DNA of 64,000 nt from Photobacterium toruni (GCF_024529955.1 NZ_AP024854.1:1984001-2048000); one strand, 5' to 3'. Counted from the first letter of the stretch, positions 29,566 to 39,302 are shown. Numbers and translations are program-made. The notes: generated by a model from the letters alone, not told the origin.

Positions 29566-30339
29566 ATGTTAGCTAAACGTATTATTCCTTGTTTAGACGT
29601 ACGTGATGGTCAAGTGGTAAAAGGCGTCCAATTTCGTAACCACGAAATCATTGGCGACATTGTACCGCTAGCCAAACGTTACGCTGAAGAAGGTGCAGAT
29701 GAACTGGTTTTTTACGATATTACCGCATCAAGTGACGGTCGTGTTGTTGATAAAAGCTGGGTATCTCGCGTTGCAGAAGTGATTGATATTCCATTCTGTG
29801 TAGCCGGTGGTATTAAATCAGCCGACGATGCGAGCCGTATTCTTCAATTTGGTGCTGATAAAGTCTCTATTAACTCGCCAGCACTGGCTGATCCAACATT
29901 AATTACTACCCTAGCGGATAAGTTTGGTGTGCAATGTATTGTTGTCGGTATTGATTCCTATTTTGACGCTGAAACAGGTCAATATCAGGTATACCAATTT
30001 ACTGGTGATGAAAGCCGCACCAAAGCAACACAATGGCAAACACGTGCTTGGGTTGAAGAAGTTCAACGTCGTGGTGCCGGTGAAATCGTACTCAATATGA
30101 TGAACCAAGATGGCGTGCGTAATGGTTACGACTTGAAGCAACTCAACATGGTACGCAGTGTGTGTAATGTACCTTTAATAGCTTCTGGCGGTGCAGGTGA
30201 AATGCAGCACTTTAGCGATGCCTTTAAGCTTACTAATGTAGACGGCGCTTTAGCTGCCTCTGTTTTCCATAAACAAATCATCAATATTGGTGAGTTAAAG
30301 CAATTTCTGAAAACGCAAAATGTGGAGATTCGACTATGA
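29566..30339 (+). CDS. hisF: Imidazole glycerol phosphate synthase, cyclase subunit
   Basis: HisF uses ammonia from HisH to form imidazole-glycerol phosphate and AICAR. The ATG at 29566 has AAGGAGA at 29554-29560 and opens [20 protein letters not shown], giving 257 residues (E. coli 258). A longer frame back to 29506 overlaps hisA and is rejected. Catalytic Asp11 is in CLDVRDG; the second catalytic Asp lies in [11 protein letters not shown]. The stop overlaps the hisIE start by four bases (ATGA). Confidence 0.98.
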   Translation: MLAKRIIPCLDVRDGQVVKGVQFRNHEIIGDIVPLAKRYAEEGADELVFYDITASSDGRVVDKSWVSRVAEVIDIPFCVAGGIKSADDASRILQFGADKVSINSPALADPTLITTLADKFGVQCIVVGIDSYFDAETGQYQVYQFTGDESRTKATQWQTRAWVEEVQRRGAGEIVLNMMNQDGVRNGYDLKQLNMVRSVCNVPLIASGGAGEMQHFSDAFKLTNVDGALAASVFHKQIINIGELKQFLKTQNVEIRL

Positions 30340-30959
30340 GTTTATTAACCAACATCAATTGGGAAAAAGTAGCCGGACTGATCCCTGCTATTGTTCAAGA
30401 TTATGCCAGTGGTCAAGTATTAATGCTTGGCTACATGAACGAAGATGCGCTTCAAAAGACACTTGATACTAAACAAGTCACCTTCTGGTCTCGCACTAAA
30501 GAGCGCCTGTGGACGAAAGGTGAAACATCAGGCAATGTACTGCAACTTAAAAGTATTCAGCTTGATTGTGACCAAGATACCTTATTAGTACAAGTAGATC
30601 CGATTGGCCCAACGTGCCACTTAAACACGACCACCTGTTTTGATTCTGATGAAAGTAGTGCCCAGCCACCGTCACTGGTTTTCCTTCATCAACTTGAACA
30701 ACTCTTGGCTAGTCGTAAAGGTGCAGATCCCGAGTCTTCCTACACAGCCAGCCTCTACGCCCGTGGCACCAAGCGTATATCGCAAAAAGTGGGCGAAGAA
30801 GGCGTTGAAGTCGCGCTTGCGGCAACGTCGGGCGATAAGGCGGAATTAGTGTGTGAGTCAGCGGATTTGATCTATCACCTACTTGTACTACTGCAAGATC
30901 AAGGTTTATCACTATCAGATGTCATCGACAAGCTACAAGAACGCCATAATAAAAAATAA
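30336..30959 (+). CDS. hisI: Bifunctional phosphoribosyl-AMP cyclohydrolase / phosphoribosyl-ATP pyrophosphatase
   Basis: A 207-residue HisIE fusion that performs steps two and three of the pathway. The N-terminal HisI part (1 to about 110) contains [30 protein letters not shown] and the metal-binding [19 protein letters not shown]. The C-terminal HisE part (about 115-207) is an all-helical MazG-like domain with [29 protein letters not shown]. It is the last gene of the operon; a terminator follows 25 bases after its stop. Confidence 0.98.
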   Translation: MSLLTNINWEKVAGLIPAIVQDYASGQVLMLGYMNEDALQKTLDTKQVTFWSRTKERLWTKGETSGNVLQLKSIQLDCDQDTLLVQVDPIGPTCHLNTTTCFDSDESSAQPPSLVFLHQLEQLLASRKGADPESSYTASLYARGTKRISQKVGEEGVEVALAATSGDKAELVCESADLIYHLLVLLQDQGLSLSDVIDKLQERHNKK

Positions 30960-30984
30960 TAGTTTTATTAGTCCTAATAAAACA

Positions 30985-31013
30985 AAAGCCAGCTAAAATT
31001 CAGCTGGCTTTCT
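30985..31013. terminator. his operon terminator (shared with tdk)
   Basis: AAAGCCAGCT (30985-30994) pairs perfectly with AGCTGGCTTT (31002-31011) around a 7-base loop, between the convergent hisIE and tdk. Confidence 0.87.
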
Positions 31014-31062
31014 ATATCTACGTATAAAGCGAAAAGATAAACCTTTCTCTTAAGCTTTCAAA

Positions 31063-31641
31063 TTAACGGCCTAATGCTTCTTTATAATGTAATCGACATA
31101 CCGATACGTAACGAGCATTGCCACCAATTTCAACTTGTTCACCATCAGCAATCGCACGACCGGTTTCATCTTGACGAATAACCATATTAGCTTTGCGACC
31201 ACAATGACAAATTGTTTTTAGCTCAACTAATTTATCTGCCCACGACAAGAGATAGCGGCTACCTTCAAACAGTTCACCTAAGAAGTCCGTACGTAAGCCA
31301 TAGCATAAAACGGGAATATCTAATTTATCGACCACTTCAGTCAATTGATAAACTTGTTCTTTGGTTAAAAACTGGCACTCATCAATTAATACACAGTCAA
31401 TTTTACCTGCGTTCGAAAAGCCGATTAACGTCTGATACAAATCGTCTGTCGAATTAAATAATTCAGCATCTTCTTGTAAACCAATGCGAGAGCTAACTTT
31501 ACCTTTACCAAAACGATCATCAATCGCCGCCGTAAATATAATTGGCGTCATGCCTCGCTCACGGTAGTTAAATGATGATTGTAATAATGTGGTCGATTTC
31601 CCAGCATTCATTGCTGAGTAATAGAAATACATTTGGGCCAT
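31063..31641 (-). CDS. tdk: Thymidine kinase
   Basis: Type II thymidine kinase of the nucleotide salvage pathway, phosphorylating thymidine with ATP. It has 192 residues, a P-loop [15 protein letters not shown] (9-23), the Walker B block VLIDECQFL (about 85-93) with the catalytic Glu, and zinc-binding cysteines in [11 protein letters not shown] and VCRLHY near the C-terminus. The gene stands between the his operon (convergent) and nhaC (same strand, about 170 bases upstream, with a terminator between). Confidence 0.97.
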   Translation of the reverse strand: MAQMYFYYSAMNAGKSTTLLQSSFNYRERGMTPIIFTAAIDDRFGKGKVSSRIGLQEDAELFNSTDDLYQTLIGFSNAGKIDCVLIDECQFLTKEQVYQLTEVVDKLDIPVLCYGLRTDFLGELFEGSRYLLSWADKLVELKTICHCGRKANMVIRQDETGRAIADGEQVEIGGNARYVSVCRLHYKEALGR

Positions 31642-31747
31642 TAGCTTTCCTAGTCATACGAATTACATTTAAAAATCGCGCAGATGCTACATAAAATTAG
31701 CACTAATGAAAAGCACCTAGGTCAACAACTGTTATTGTTGCTATAAA

Positions 31748-31778
31748 AAAACCAGCTAATCTTCATTAACTGGTTTAA
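31748..31778 (-). terminator. Terminator after the NhaC-family gene
   Basis: AAACCAG (31749-31755) pairs with CTGGTTT (31770-31776), and inside it TAAT pairs with ATTA. On the minus strand the stem runs into T7. It separates the antiporter gene from tdk. Confidence 0.82.
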
Positions 31779-31814
31779 TTTACGTCCATTGGGTTATTTT
31801 AATGACGTTTAATA

Positions 31815-33407
31815 TTATCCCAATGCTGCCCCTTTTAGTGGTCGACTCGACAACCATGATAAAAAGAAACACATTAATATAAATGCAACGGTTGCCACTA
31901 AAAATGCTAATGCTAATGAATCTGTAATCCCTAATGTTAAGAATCCAATCGCAGAAATAACGGCCACAGATAATGCATAAGGTAATTGGGTCGCTACATG
32001 ATCTATATGATGACAACGAGCACCTGTCGATGACAATATAGTGGTATCAGAAATTGGAGAACAATGATCACCAAATACTGATCCCGCAAGCACACTTGCA
32101 AGCATAGGTAACATGAGACTAATTTCGGTTGCGCCAGCAAGATCACCCGCGATAGGTAACATAATTCCAAATGTTCCCCATGAAGTTCCCGTTGAGAATG
32201 CCATAATGCCTGATAATAAAAACAGGATCATTGGTAATAATGCTGGATTAATATTACCCTGAACAAGCGTCGATAAATATTGCCCCGTTTTCATATCACC
32301 AATAACGCTCCCAATACTCCATGCAAATAATAAAATTAAAATCGCACCAAACATTGATTTTGCACCAATCCAAAGTGTACTGCTGATCTCTTTAGCTGCA
32401 ATGCGTTGACGAAATACAGGAATAATAGCGGCAATTAAACCAAAGCCACCACCAAGGCATAATGCTTGACCGACATTGGTATTTTCAAAAGCACCTAATA
32501 ATGAAAACGGCTTACCCTCAGCGATAAGAACTTGATAACCCGTAAACACCATGAAAAAGAATGTTGCAATAATAAGAATAATAATTGGCCACATTAAATC
32601 ACCAACACGCCCTTGCAAGCTCTCTTTGATATCAAGTTCTTCTGTTAAGTCTTTTGCCTGATCATCAACATCACCACCGACATCAGTACCACGGCCATGA
32701 TTAGCTGCAATTTCATGTTTTCTCATTGGTCCAATATCCCACTGGAACCATGCCACAACAAACACCATTGCTAATGCAAAAATGGCATAAAAATTCATGG
32801 GTGCTAACGTCATAAAGGCACTTAATGGCGTATATTCAGTAACACCATGAGTCACTAATATGCCGCCGATAAGAGTAATAATATACGCTCCCCAACTTGA
32901 TGCCGGCATTAAAACACACATAGGCGCTGCTGTTGAATCAAGAATATAAGCAAGTTTTGAGCGTGATACTTGAAAACGGTCAGTCACTGGTCGAGCAATA
33001 GAGCCAACAGCAAGGCTATTAAAATAGTCGTCGACAAAAATGAATACCCCTAAAAAAGCAGCTAAAAATTTTGCCCCACGTTTGGTTTTAATTTTTGTCT
33101 GAGCCCATTCAGCGAAAGCACGAGTTCCCCCCGACAAAGTTAATAACGCTGTAGTCATTCCGAGCAGTATTAAAAACAGTACAATACTCATATTCCAAGT
33201 ATTTATACCATCATCAGCAATGAATAACCCTTTGATTGATAGAACAAGATAGGATGCTGTATTAGTAAAAGAAAAATCATTAAGAAATAATGCCCCAAGC
33301 ACAACACCTGTACCTAAAGACAATAAAACTCTACGTGTTAAAATCGCCAAGCCAAGCGCAACTAATGGCGGGAAAATGGATATTAAAGAGTGAGAGTAAT
33401 CTATCAA
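31815..33407 (-). CDS. nhaC: Na+/H+ antiporter, NhaC family
   Basis: A 530-residue inner-membrane carrier with about 11-13 hydrophobic segments, a typical NhaC-family size. Family blocks include FIFVDDYFNSLAVGSIARPVTDRF, MPASSWGAYIITLIGG, STGTSWGTFGIMLPIAG and VFGDHCSPISDTTILSSTGARCHHIDHVATQLPYA. A charged cytoplasmic loop lies at about 230-265. Members exchange Na+ for H+ or carry amino acids such as lysine with Na+; the sequence does not decide this. The 5' region holds a compact structured element (33501-33560) that could control it. Ribosome-binding site is weak. Confidence 0.88.
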   Translation of the reverse strand: MIDYSHSLISIFPPLVALGLAILTRRVLLSLGTGVVLGALFLNDFSFTNTASYLVLSIKGLFIADDGINTWNMSIVLFLILLGMTTALLTLSGGTRAFAEWAQTKIKTKRGAKFLAAFLGVFIFVDDYFNSLAVGSIARPVTDRFQVSRSKLAYILDSTAAPMCVLMPASSWGAYIITLIGGILVTHGVTEYTPLSAFMTLAPMNFYAIFALAMVFVVAWFQWDIGPMRKHEIAANHGRGTDVGGDVDDQAKDLTEELDIKESLQGRVGDLMWPIIILIIATFFFMVFTGYQVLIAEGKPFSLLGAFENTNVGQALCLGGGFGLIAAIIPVFRQRIAAKEISSTLWIGAKSMFGAILILLFAWSIGSVIGDMKTGQYLSTLVQGNINPALLPMILFLLSGIMAFSTGTSWGTFGIMLPIAGDLAGATEISLMLPMLASVLAGSVFGDHCSPISDTTILSSTGARCHHIDHVATQLPYALSVAVISAIGFLTLGITDSLALAFLVATVAFILMCFFLSWLSSRPLKGAALG

Positions 33408-33500
33408 AATTTATAATCTCTATAGCAACCAGCTAATGACAGTTAGGAGATCTACTGCTTGATATTACCATTGTGGCATATTATTTTGAGTATATAGAAA

Positions 33501-33560
33501 GAAGGTTAGCCTTCCCTGTCTCCACCGTAGCGATCCATAGTTATATCTTATCGACTATGG
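33501..33560 (-). ncRNA. Candidate structured leader element of nhaC
   Basis: Two perfect inverted repeats, GAAGG-TTAG-CCTTC (33501-33514) and CCATAGT (33535-33541) with ACTATGG (33554-33560), flank a GC-richer stretch about 95-155 bases upstream of nhaC on the minus strand. I could not match it to lysine, c-di-GMP or other common riboswitch cores. The strand is assigned from the nearest gene only. Small RNA or riboswitch-like leader are both possible. Confidence 0.3.
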
Positions 33561-33818
33561 CAGTTTTACACATTATTCAATGTAACCTCAGTAAGACTGA
33601 TTTAATATCAATTTCTTACTTCGATATTACTTCATTATCACTAATATCACTTTCATATTAATTATTGATGAATAATGCACCGCAAGCCCTATCATAAAGG
33701 AAAGAATAAATTATTCCACCCAAACAGAACAAATAAGAAACAATTAAGCAACGAAAGCGCACAAATTACTAACACAAAAAACCAAAAACAAATGCATAAA
33801 CCATAATTATGAAAGGGT

Positions 33819-33837
33819 ATAACATTTTAAATGTTAT
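33819..33837. promoter_or_regulatory. 19-base palindrome upstream of hns
   Basis: ATAACATTT-T-AAATGTTAT is a perfect inverted repeat with a single central base, 235 bases before hns. Its shape is that of an operator for a dimeric regulator; the regulator is unknown. Confidence 0.4.
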
Positions 33838-34071
33838 TATCATTCAACATATAAAATACAGTAACAATATCTAAAATGATTTAGCTTGTATTTATACATT
33901 TAATGATAAATTATTTTATAAATAGTCTTATTGTTCAAATAAAACTATTTTTTAAATAAAGAAATGATTAAATTGTTTTACACATAATGTATAAAAGTAT
34001 TACTATTGCAAAAAATGTTTTAATGCTGCTATTATTATTTACAGTTAATTAAAAATAACAGGAAATATAAA

Positions 34072-34467
34072 ATGTCTGATGCAATGAAAGCGCTTTTAAA
34101 TCTTCGAAGCCTACGCGCACTTTCGCGTGAATATACACTAGAGCAACTTGAAGAAGCGTTAGATAAACTAACAACAGTTGTTACTGAACGTTCTAATGTT
34201 GAAGCTGAAGAACAAGCAAAAGAAAATGAACGTAATGAAAAACTAGCTCAATATCGTGAAATGCTATTAGCTGATGGTATTGACCCTGAAGAATTATTAG
34301 CAAGTTTAGCAAAAGCACCAAAAGCAAAGCGTGCAACTCGTCCAGCTAAATATAAATTCATCGATGAAAATGGCGATGAAAAAACATGGACAGGCCAAGG
34401 CCGTACACCTAGTGCACTAAAGAAAGCATTAGATGATGGTCAAGCTCTTGAAGAATTTGAAATCTAA
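34072..34467 (+). CDS. hns: H-NS family nucleoid-associated protein (VicH-like)
   Basis: H-NS binds AT-rich DNA, forms filaments and silences genes, often horizontally acquired ones. The 131-residue protein has the expected two parts: an N-terminal coiled-coil oligomerisation region (about 1-65, opening [30 protein letters not shown]) and, after a basic Lys/Ala linker (80-92), the DNA-binding domain [24 protein letters not shown] with the AT-hook-like Gln-Gly-Arg at 109-111. AGGA at 34062 serves the ATG. The upstream region is very AT-rich, which would allow autoregulation. A terminator follows. Confidence 0.95.
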   Translation: MSDAMKALLNLRSLRALSREYTLEQLEEALDKLTTVVTERSNVEAEEQAKENERNEKLAQYREMLLADGIDPEELLASLAKAPKAKRATRPAKYKFIDENGDEKTWTGQGRTPSALKKALDDGQALEEFEI

Positions 34468-34483
34468 TTCATTAGATTAAATA

Positions 34484-34512
34484 AAAAAGCCTAAATGACT
34501 TAGGCTTTTTTT
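34484..34512 (+). terminator. Terminator after hns
   Basis: AAAGCCTAA (34486-34494) pairs with TTAGGCTTT (34500-34508) around a 5-base loop and ends in a T7 tract. Confidence 0.88.
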
Positions 34513-34602
34513 ATATCTGCAATTAATACTATGATGACTATTCTGCTCGTAAATATTCTCAGTAAGAATAAATATATATATTCACTAATCATTGAACTAA
34601 AT

Positions 34603-34632
34603 AAAAAGCCAGACATTAATGCCTAGCTTTTC
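34603..34632 (-). terminator. Imperfect terminator after mltB-like gene
   Basis: GCCAGACATT (34608-34617) folds back on AATGCCTAGC (34618-34627) with eight of ten pairs, flanked by A and T tracts. It lies 40 bases past the stop of the minus-strand transglycosylase gene. Confidence 0.55.
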
Positions 34633-34670
34633 AATCATCACAGAGCTTATATAAACTAATAATAATGAGC

Positions 34671-35642
34671 TTATTGAATACGATCAGCTAATGCACTTAC
34701 CGCTAAAGCAAAATAATGCGAACGATTCCACTTTAACAATGTGCGATAATTTTCATAGATTAGATATGACTTACCTTCTCCACCATCAGGCTGAATTAAC
34801 CACGCTTGAATATCCACATTTGGCAGAGTGCCATTAGTATGACTCATAATACCTAGTTGTTGCCACTGAGCTAATGTTCTACCTTTTTCAATTTCGGTAC
34901 CTTCATAACTCTCTACCAATACTTGTGATAACTTAACCGGACGCCCCCAAGTATATTCACTATTCCATCCTGAGAGTTTTAAATAATTTGCAGCAGAAGC
35001 AAAAACATCGGCCTTAGTATTCCAAATATCAGCTTTGCCATCACCATTCCCATCAACTGCATAAGTTAGGTAAGACGTTGGCATAAATTGACATTGACCC
35101 ATTGCACCAGCCCAAGAGCCTTTCATATCATCAATCGTAATATGACCGTCTTGCAATATTTCTAATGCCGCCATAACCTGTTTACGAAATAGAGCTTCAC
35201 GACGGCCATCATAAGCCAATGTTGCTAATGCTTCGACAACATTATAATTACCTTGAATCTTGCCAAAATTACTTTCTACTCCCCACAATGCAACAATAAA
35301 TCGTGGTTGCACACCATACTGCTTACCAATACGTTCTAGTGCTTCTTTATTTTTCTGATAAAGACGATTAGCTTGTTTTACTTTCCAATCAGGTACTGCA
35401 CGAGATATATATTGCTCTAATGATAATTTTTTTTCTGGTTGATTATTATCAGCCTTAACTGCATGAGCTGTATATTTAATACCGTTAAATGCTGCCCCGA
35501 TTATCGGCTCTGAAATACCTTTTTCACGTGCTTCTACTTTTAATTTTTCTACGTAAGCATCAAATCCTTCTTCACTAGCAATAGCTGAAAAGGACACTCC
35601 CATTCCAATGGCAACAAAAATCGATATCAAACGTTTATGCAT
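34671..35642 (-). CDS. Lytic murein transglycosylase, MltB family
   Basis: A 323-residue exported enzyme that cleaves the MurNAc-GlcNAc bond of peptidoglycan with 1,6-anhydro ring formation. Residues 1-22 form a Sec signal (MHKRLISIFVAIGMGVSFSAIAS) without a lipobox, so it is probably soluble in the periplasm, unlike MltB itself. The catalytic Glu123 lies in ALWGVESNFGKIQG; further family blocks are YDGRREALFRKQ, GSWAGAMGQCQFMPTSYL and DGNGDGKADIWNTKADVFASAANYL. It lies 14 bases downstream of ycgL, so the two are probably cotranscribed. Confidence 0.93.
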   Translation of the reverse strand: MHKRLISIFVAIGMGVSFSAIASEEGFDAYVEKLKVEAREKGISEPIIGAAFNGIKYTAHAVKADNNQPEKKLSLEQYISRAVPDWKVKQANRLYQKNKEALERIGKQYGVQPRFIVALWGVESNFGKIQGNYNVVEALATLAYDGRREALFRKQVMAALEILQDGHITIDDMKGSWAGAMGQCQFMPTSYLTYAVDGNGDGKADIWNTKADVFASAANYLKLSGWNSEYTWGRPVKLSQVLVESYEGTEIEKGRTLAQWQQLGIMSHTNGTLPNVDIQAWLIQPDGGEGKSYLIYENYRTLLKWNRSHYFALAVSALADRIQ

Positions 35643-35656
35643 AATAACCTTATATC

Positions 35657-35929
35657 TTATTTAGCGGCTTGATCAGCCTTATATTGTTCTAATAAATTAA
35701 TCACTGGTGGTGGTACTTGTAAATAAAAGCCGACAGTACGTAATGACTCTTTTACCTTTTCCACATCGGCCAGTGCTAATGTTCTTCCCTCAAGTTTGAT
35801 CACCATCACAAATTGAGGTTTACCAAAGGTCGACATTAATTGTGCGGGTACATCCACAAAATCATCTTTTTTATTAATGTAAAGATAAGTATTGTCTTTT
35901 TTTAAACTTTTGTAGATTGAACACAACAT
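35657..35929 (-). CDS. ycgL: YcgL domain protein
   Basis: A 90-residue protein of the YcgL family (UPF0745), opening [18 protein letters not shown] and containing [21 protein letters not shown] and GFYLQVPPP, all family hallmarks. The fold is known from a structural study of E. coli YcgL, but the function is not. It is divergent from minC; in E. coli, too, ycgL lies beside the minCDE genes. A transglycosylase gene follows 14 bases downstream. Confidence 0.92.
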   Translation of the reverse strand: MLCSIYKSLKKDNTYLYINKKDDFVDVPAQLMSTFGKPQFVMVIKLEGRTLALADVEKVKESLRTVGFYLQVPPPVINLLEQYKADQAAK

Positions 35930-36153
35930 ATAATTAGCCTATTTCATTTATACGTCATACATTTCAGCGTATAATTACAGAAATCATTCACTATTGACTA
36001 AATTTCAAGTAAATAGTATGAGAAGTTTGTCTGAAAAACCAACGTCAATGCAAGGATAGCTTGCCCCTAACCGTGAGTAAATATACCATGTTAGTACCTT
36101 TGTGATAATGAACTAAATGGTTAAATTAAAATCTTAGCCATAATATTATACCT

Positions 36154-36855
36154 ATGACCAAGATAGCTGAACTCAAAGGGAGCTCGTTCACGCTCTCTGC
36201 TCTTCATTTAGTTGATAATGACATTAGTAAAGTGACTAATCAGCTAAAAGATAAAGTTGAACTCGCACCAAATTTTTTTGTTTCTGCTCCTATTGTTATT
36301 GATATATCACAAGTTGACGCTGATATTAATTTTAAACAGCTAAAAGCGGGTATTATTGATGCAGGGATGATACCGGTCGGTATTAGTGGCTGTAAAAATA
36401 AAACACAGCAAACACAAGCAAAAGCAGCTGGTTTTGCTATTATGAATGCAGCAAAACTTGCTAAAAACGAACCATCAGAGTTTTTAGCTAAAACATTAGA
36501 TACTCCAGTAAGTCCAGAAAAAGAACCCACGTTAATTATTCGTACTCCGGTTCGTTCTGGGCAACAAATATATGCTCGTAATCGTGATCTCGTTATTATC
36601 AGTAATGTCAGTGCCGGTGCAGAAATTATTTCCGATGGTTGTATCCATATTTATGGCACACTACGTGGTCGCGCTATCGCAGGTGCCAGTGGTGAGCAAG
36701 GGGCGACAATTTTCTGTCAAAACTTACAATCTGAACTAATTTCTGTTGCAGGAAACTACTGGCTAAGTGATAACATTCAGGAAGAGTTTTGGGGCAAAGG
36801 TGTTGTCATATCTCTTGAAGATAATAATCTCAGTATAGAACACCTCGCTTTATAA
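36154..36855 (+). CDS. minC: Septum site-determining protein MinC
   Basis: MinC inhibits FtsZ assembly away from mid-cell. The 233 residues divide into an N-terminal FtsZ-acting domain (about 1-105, opening with ELKGSSFTLSALHL) and a C-terminal beta-helix that dimerises and binds MinD (about 130-233; VRSGQQIYARNRDLVIISNVSAGAEIISDGCIHIYGTLRGRAIAG). The ribosome-binding site is weak. minD starts 25 bases later; minCDE end at a common terminator. Confidence 0.97.
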   Translation: MTKIAELKGSSFTLSALHLVDNDISKVTNQLKDKVELAPNFFVSAPIVIDISQVDADINFKQLKAGIIDAGMIPVGISGCKNKTQQTQAKAAGFAIMNAAKLAKNEPSEFLAKTLDTPVSPEKEPTLIIRTPVRSGQQIYARNRDLVIISNVSAGAEIISDGCIHIYGTLRGRAIAGASGEQGATIFCQNLQSELISVAGNYWLSDNIQEEFWGKGVVISLEDNNLSIEHLAL

Positions 36856-36880
36856 AGGTTTTTAAGAAGGAATTGAGTAA

Positions 36881-37693
36881 ATGGCACGAATTATCGTTGT
36901 TACCTCAGGTAAAGGCGGCGTTGGTAAAACAACATCAAGTGCTGCTCTTGCATCTGGTCTAGCACTGAGCGGTAAAAAAACTGCAGTTATCGATTTTGAT
37001 ATCGGCCTGCGTAACCTCGATCTCATTATGGGTTGTGAACGCCGTGTCGTTTATGATTTCGTTAATGTTATCAATGGCGAAGCAAATCTAAGTCAAGCAC
37101 TAATTAAAGACAAGCGCGTTGATAATCTATTTGTATTACCAGCTTCACAAACACGCGACAAAGATGCATTGTCTCGTGATGGTGTTGATAAGATATTTAA
37201 AGAACTAACAAAAATGGGTTTTGAGTTTATTATCTGTGACTCACCCGCTGGTATTGAGACAGGTGCTTTAATGGCGCTGTATTTTGCAGATGAAGCCATT
37301 GTAACTACAAACCCTGAAGTCTCTTCAGTTCGTGACTCAGATCGTATTCTAGGTATTCTAGATTCAAAATCTCGTCGCGCCGAAAAAGGTCTTGAACCAG
37401 TAAAACAGCACCTATTACTGACACGTTACAACCCTACACGTGTTAACCAAGGTGAAATGCTAAGTGTACAAGATGTTGAAGAAATTCTTCATATTCCACT
37501 ACTTGGTGTTATTCCTGAAAGCCAAGCAGTATTAAATGCATCAAATAAAGGTGAACCAGTTATCTTTGATAAAGGTTCAGACGCTGGACTAGCTTATGAA
37601 GACACGGTTGCGCGTCTACTTGGTGAAGATCGCCCTTTCCGCTTCTTAGATGAAGAAAAGAAAGGCTTCCTAAAACGTCTGTTTGGGGGCTAA
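36881..37693 (+). CDS. minD: Septum site-determining ATPase MinD
   Basis: MinD is a membrane-cycling ATPase that recruits MinC and, with MinE, oscillates from pole to pole. The 270 residues include the deviant Walker [10 protein letters not shown] (10-18), the switch regions [11 protein letters not shown] and [11 protein letters not shown], and a C-terminal amphipathic helix [11 protein letters not shown] that anchors it to the membrane. GAAGGAAT precedes the ATG by about 8 bases. minE follows after 5 bases. Confidence 0.98.
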   Translation: MARIIVVTSGKGGVGKTTSSAALASGLALSGKKTAVIDFDIGLRNLDLIMGCERRVVYDFVNVINGEANLSQALIKDKRVDNLFVLPASQTRDKDALSRDGVDKIFKELTKMGFEFIICDSPAGIETGALMALYFADEAIVTTNPEVSSVRDSDRILGILDSKSRRAEKGLEPVKQHLLLTRYNPTRVNQGEMLSVQDVEEILHIPLLGVIPESQAVLNASNKGEPVIFDKGSDAGLAYEDTVARLLGEDRPFRFLDEEKKGFLKRLFGG

Positions 37694-37698
37694 TTAAC

Positions 37699-37962
37699 AT
37701 GGCACTGCTTGAGTTTTTTCGCCCTAAAAAAGCGAAAACTGCAAATGTAGCAAAGGAACGGCTACAAATTATTGTTGCTGAAAGACGTAGTGCTGGGCAA
37801 GCATCTCCAGCTTATCTACCACAATTAAAACGCGATATCTTAGCTGTTATTGGTAAATATGTTCAAATTAATCCTGAACATGTTTCTGTAAATCTAGACC
37901 ATAACGGCGATGAGCTATCGGTACTAGAACTTAATGTCACCCTACCTGACGAAGAAAAATAA
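37699..37962 (+). CDS. minE: Cell division topological specificity factor MinE
   Basis: MinE stimulates the MinD ATPase and restricts MinCD action to the poles. The 87 residues have the N-terminal membrane-targeting and MinD-contact segment ([30 protein letters not shown]) and a C-terminal dimerisation domain ([37 protein letters not shown]). It ends the min unit; a strong hairpin begins 2 bases after the stop. Confidence 0.97.
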   Translation: MALLEFFRPKKAKTANVAKERLQIIVAERRSAGQASPAYLPQLKRDILAVIGKYVQINPEHVSVNLDHNGDELSVLELNVTLPDEEK

Positions 37963-37963
37963 T

Positions 37964-37997
37964 AAAGCCCCGCTAAGTATAACTTAGCGGGGCTTTT
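37964..37997. terminator. Terminator of minCDE (shared with rnd)
   Basis: AAAGCCCCGCTAAGT (37964-37978) pairs perfectly with ACTTAGCGGGGCTTT (37982-37996) with a 3-base loop, between convergent genes. Confidence 0.92.
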
Positions 37998-38022
37998 AAT
38001 TTAGACAGCTACTGCATAACGT

Positions 38023-39147
38023 TTATTTTTCATCAAGTATAGCTAATACTCGCGTTTCAAATAAATCTTTACGCCAGTTTTTAAGCATTTCAGGGCGCTT
38101 CTCATCAACCCGTTGATGTTTCCATGCCCATGATAATAATTGATGAATTTGCTTCTTAGAGGCTAAAAATTCTGGTGCTAATCCAGTTTTAGCTTCAATA
38201 TCTGTAACGACATCTTTGATACGCTTAACCATTTGCTTATAGCCAGGAAAATCAACCAAGCGTTCAATTTTTCGTGGATAATCGGCACAATTTATCGCAT
38301 CACAATCATGTACCATTTTCAATAAACGGTTTCCATGACGCTGAATTTCCATCGGTTCAAATCCTTCTTTTTCAAGCATTGAACGTGACTTAATTTCTAA
38401 ATGTGCCAGTTTCCATAAATGTAATTCTTTAACAATAAAGTTAAGGGCAATATCACGTTTTCTTGCTTCACGTACACGCCAAGCAGCCAATTGCTGTAAT
38501 ATGGCTAACTGTTTTGGATTTAACTGCCAAGCATTTTTAATATCAAGATACGCTTTATTAGGATCAAGGATTTTAGTTCGACGTAACATAATCGCATTAC
38601 ATTCTTGTTGTAATGCATCCATATACCCTGCCGCTTCAACTTTCGCTAATAACGTTTCATATAAGGGTTTAAGGTAATGCACATCTGCTGCAGCGTAATC
38701 AAGCTGTTTGTCCGTTAGCGGTCGAGCTAGCCAATTAGTACGCGCTTCACCTTTATCAAGCTCCACGCCTACATATTCTCTAACTAACGCACCAAACCCC
38801 GTAGAAATACCATGGCCAAGGAAAGCTGCCATAATTTGAGTATCAAACATTGGTACGGGTAAACAGCCTGCATGATGTTGAAAGACTTCTAGATCTTCAC
38901 CACAGGCATGAAGCACTTTAATCACAGACTGATCACGCAATAATGCCCATAACGGCTCCATATCTTCGACATTAAGCGGGTCAATAAGTGATAAGTATTC
39001 CCCATCAAATAGTTGAATCAGACCTAAACGAGGGTAAAGTGTTCGCGTACGTACAAATTCAGTATCAAGCATAACAGCTGTATGCTGACGTGCTGACTCA
39101 CACCGCAGGCGAAGCTGCTCAGTTGTTGTAACAATCTCGAAATTCAC
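38023..39147 (-). CDS. rnd: Ribonuclease D
   Basis: A 3'-5' exoribonuclease that trims tRNA and other small RNA precursors. The 374 residues match E. coli RNase D. The DEDD catalytic domain begins MLDTEFVRTRT (Asp28, Glu30) and continues with HACGEDLEVF and DKQLDYAAADVHYLKPLY; HRDC domains follow (about 210-290 and 295-370). It is convergent with minE. Upstream lies the fadD terminator. In E. coli rnd also follows fadD. Confidence 0.96.
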   Translation of the reverse strand: MNFEIVTTTEQLRLRCESARQHTAVMLDTEFVRTRTLYPRLGLIQLFDGEYLSLIDPLNVEDMEPLWALLRDQSVIKVLHACGEDLEVFQHHAGCLPVPMFDTQIMAAFLGHGISTGFGALVREYVGVELDKGEARTNWLARPLTDKQLDYAAADVHYLKPLYETLLAKVEAAGYMDALQQECNAIMLRRTKILDPNKAYLDIKNAWQLNPKQLAILQQLAAWRVREARKRDIALNFIVKELHLWKLAHLEIKSRSMLEKEGFEPMEIQRHGNRLLKMVHDCDAINCADYPRKIERLVDFPGYKQMVKRIKDVVTDIEAKTGLAPEFLASKKQIHQLLSWAWKHQRVDEKRPEMLKNWRKDLFETRVLAILDEK

Positions 39148-39208
39148 AATGTACCTTTTTTATAACAGAACGACCCCGTTTTAGAGCCAATTAAATATTT
39201 TATAGTAA

Positions 39209-39232
39209 AATGCCGGCATAAAAGCCGGCATT
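39209..39232 (-). terminator. Terminator after fadD
   Basis: AATGCCGGC (39209-39217) pairs perfectly with GCCGGCATT (39224-39232) around a 6-base loop; on the minus strand a TTTTA stretch follows. Confidence 0.8.
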
Positions 39233-39302
39233 AGATACGTGCTAGCACAATCAGTTGCTATTGTTTTATCAAACCAACATTAACTTTATGTCAGTTAAAA
39301 TA

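Larger units (their letters stand above)
33408..34071. other. Divergent intergenic region, nhaC / hns
   Basis: A 664-base gap. Near nhaC, within AT-rich DNA, is a GC-richer island with two hairpins (33501-33560). Near 33819-33837 is a 19-base palindrome. The last 130 bases before hns are extremely AT-rich. A 62-codon plus-strand frame at 33473-33661 overlaps the hairpins and is not convincing. Confidence 0.55.

Noticed and set aside
33408..33620. Lysine riboswitch before the NhaC-family gene
   Set aside because: Looked for because some NhaC-type carriers are lysine-controlled, but the conserved core blocks of that riboswitch could not be found by eye.
33473..33661. 62-codon plus-strand frame upstream of hns
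   Set aside because: Overlaps the hairpins of the candidate leader element, lacks a ribosome-binding site and has low-complexity hydrophobic content.
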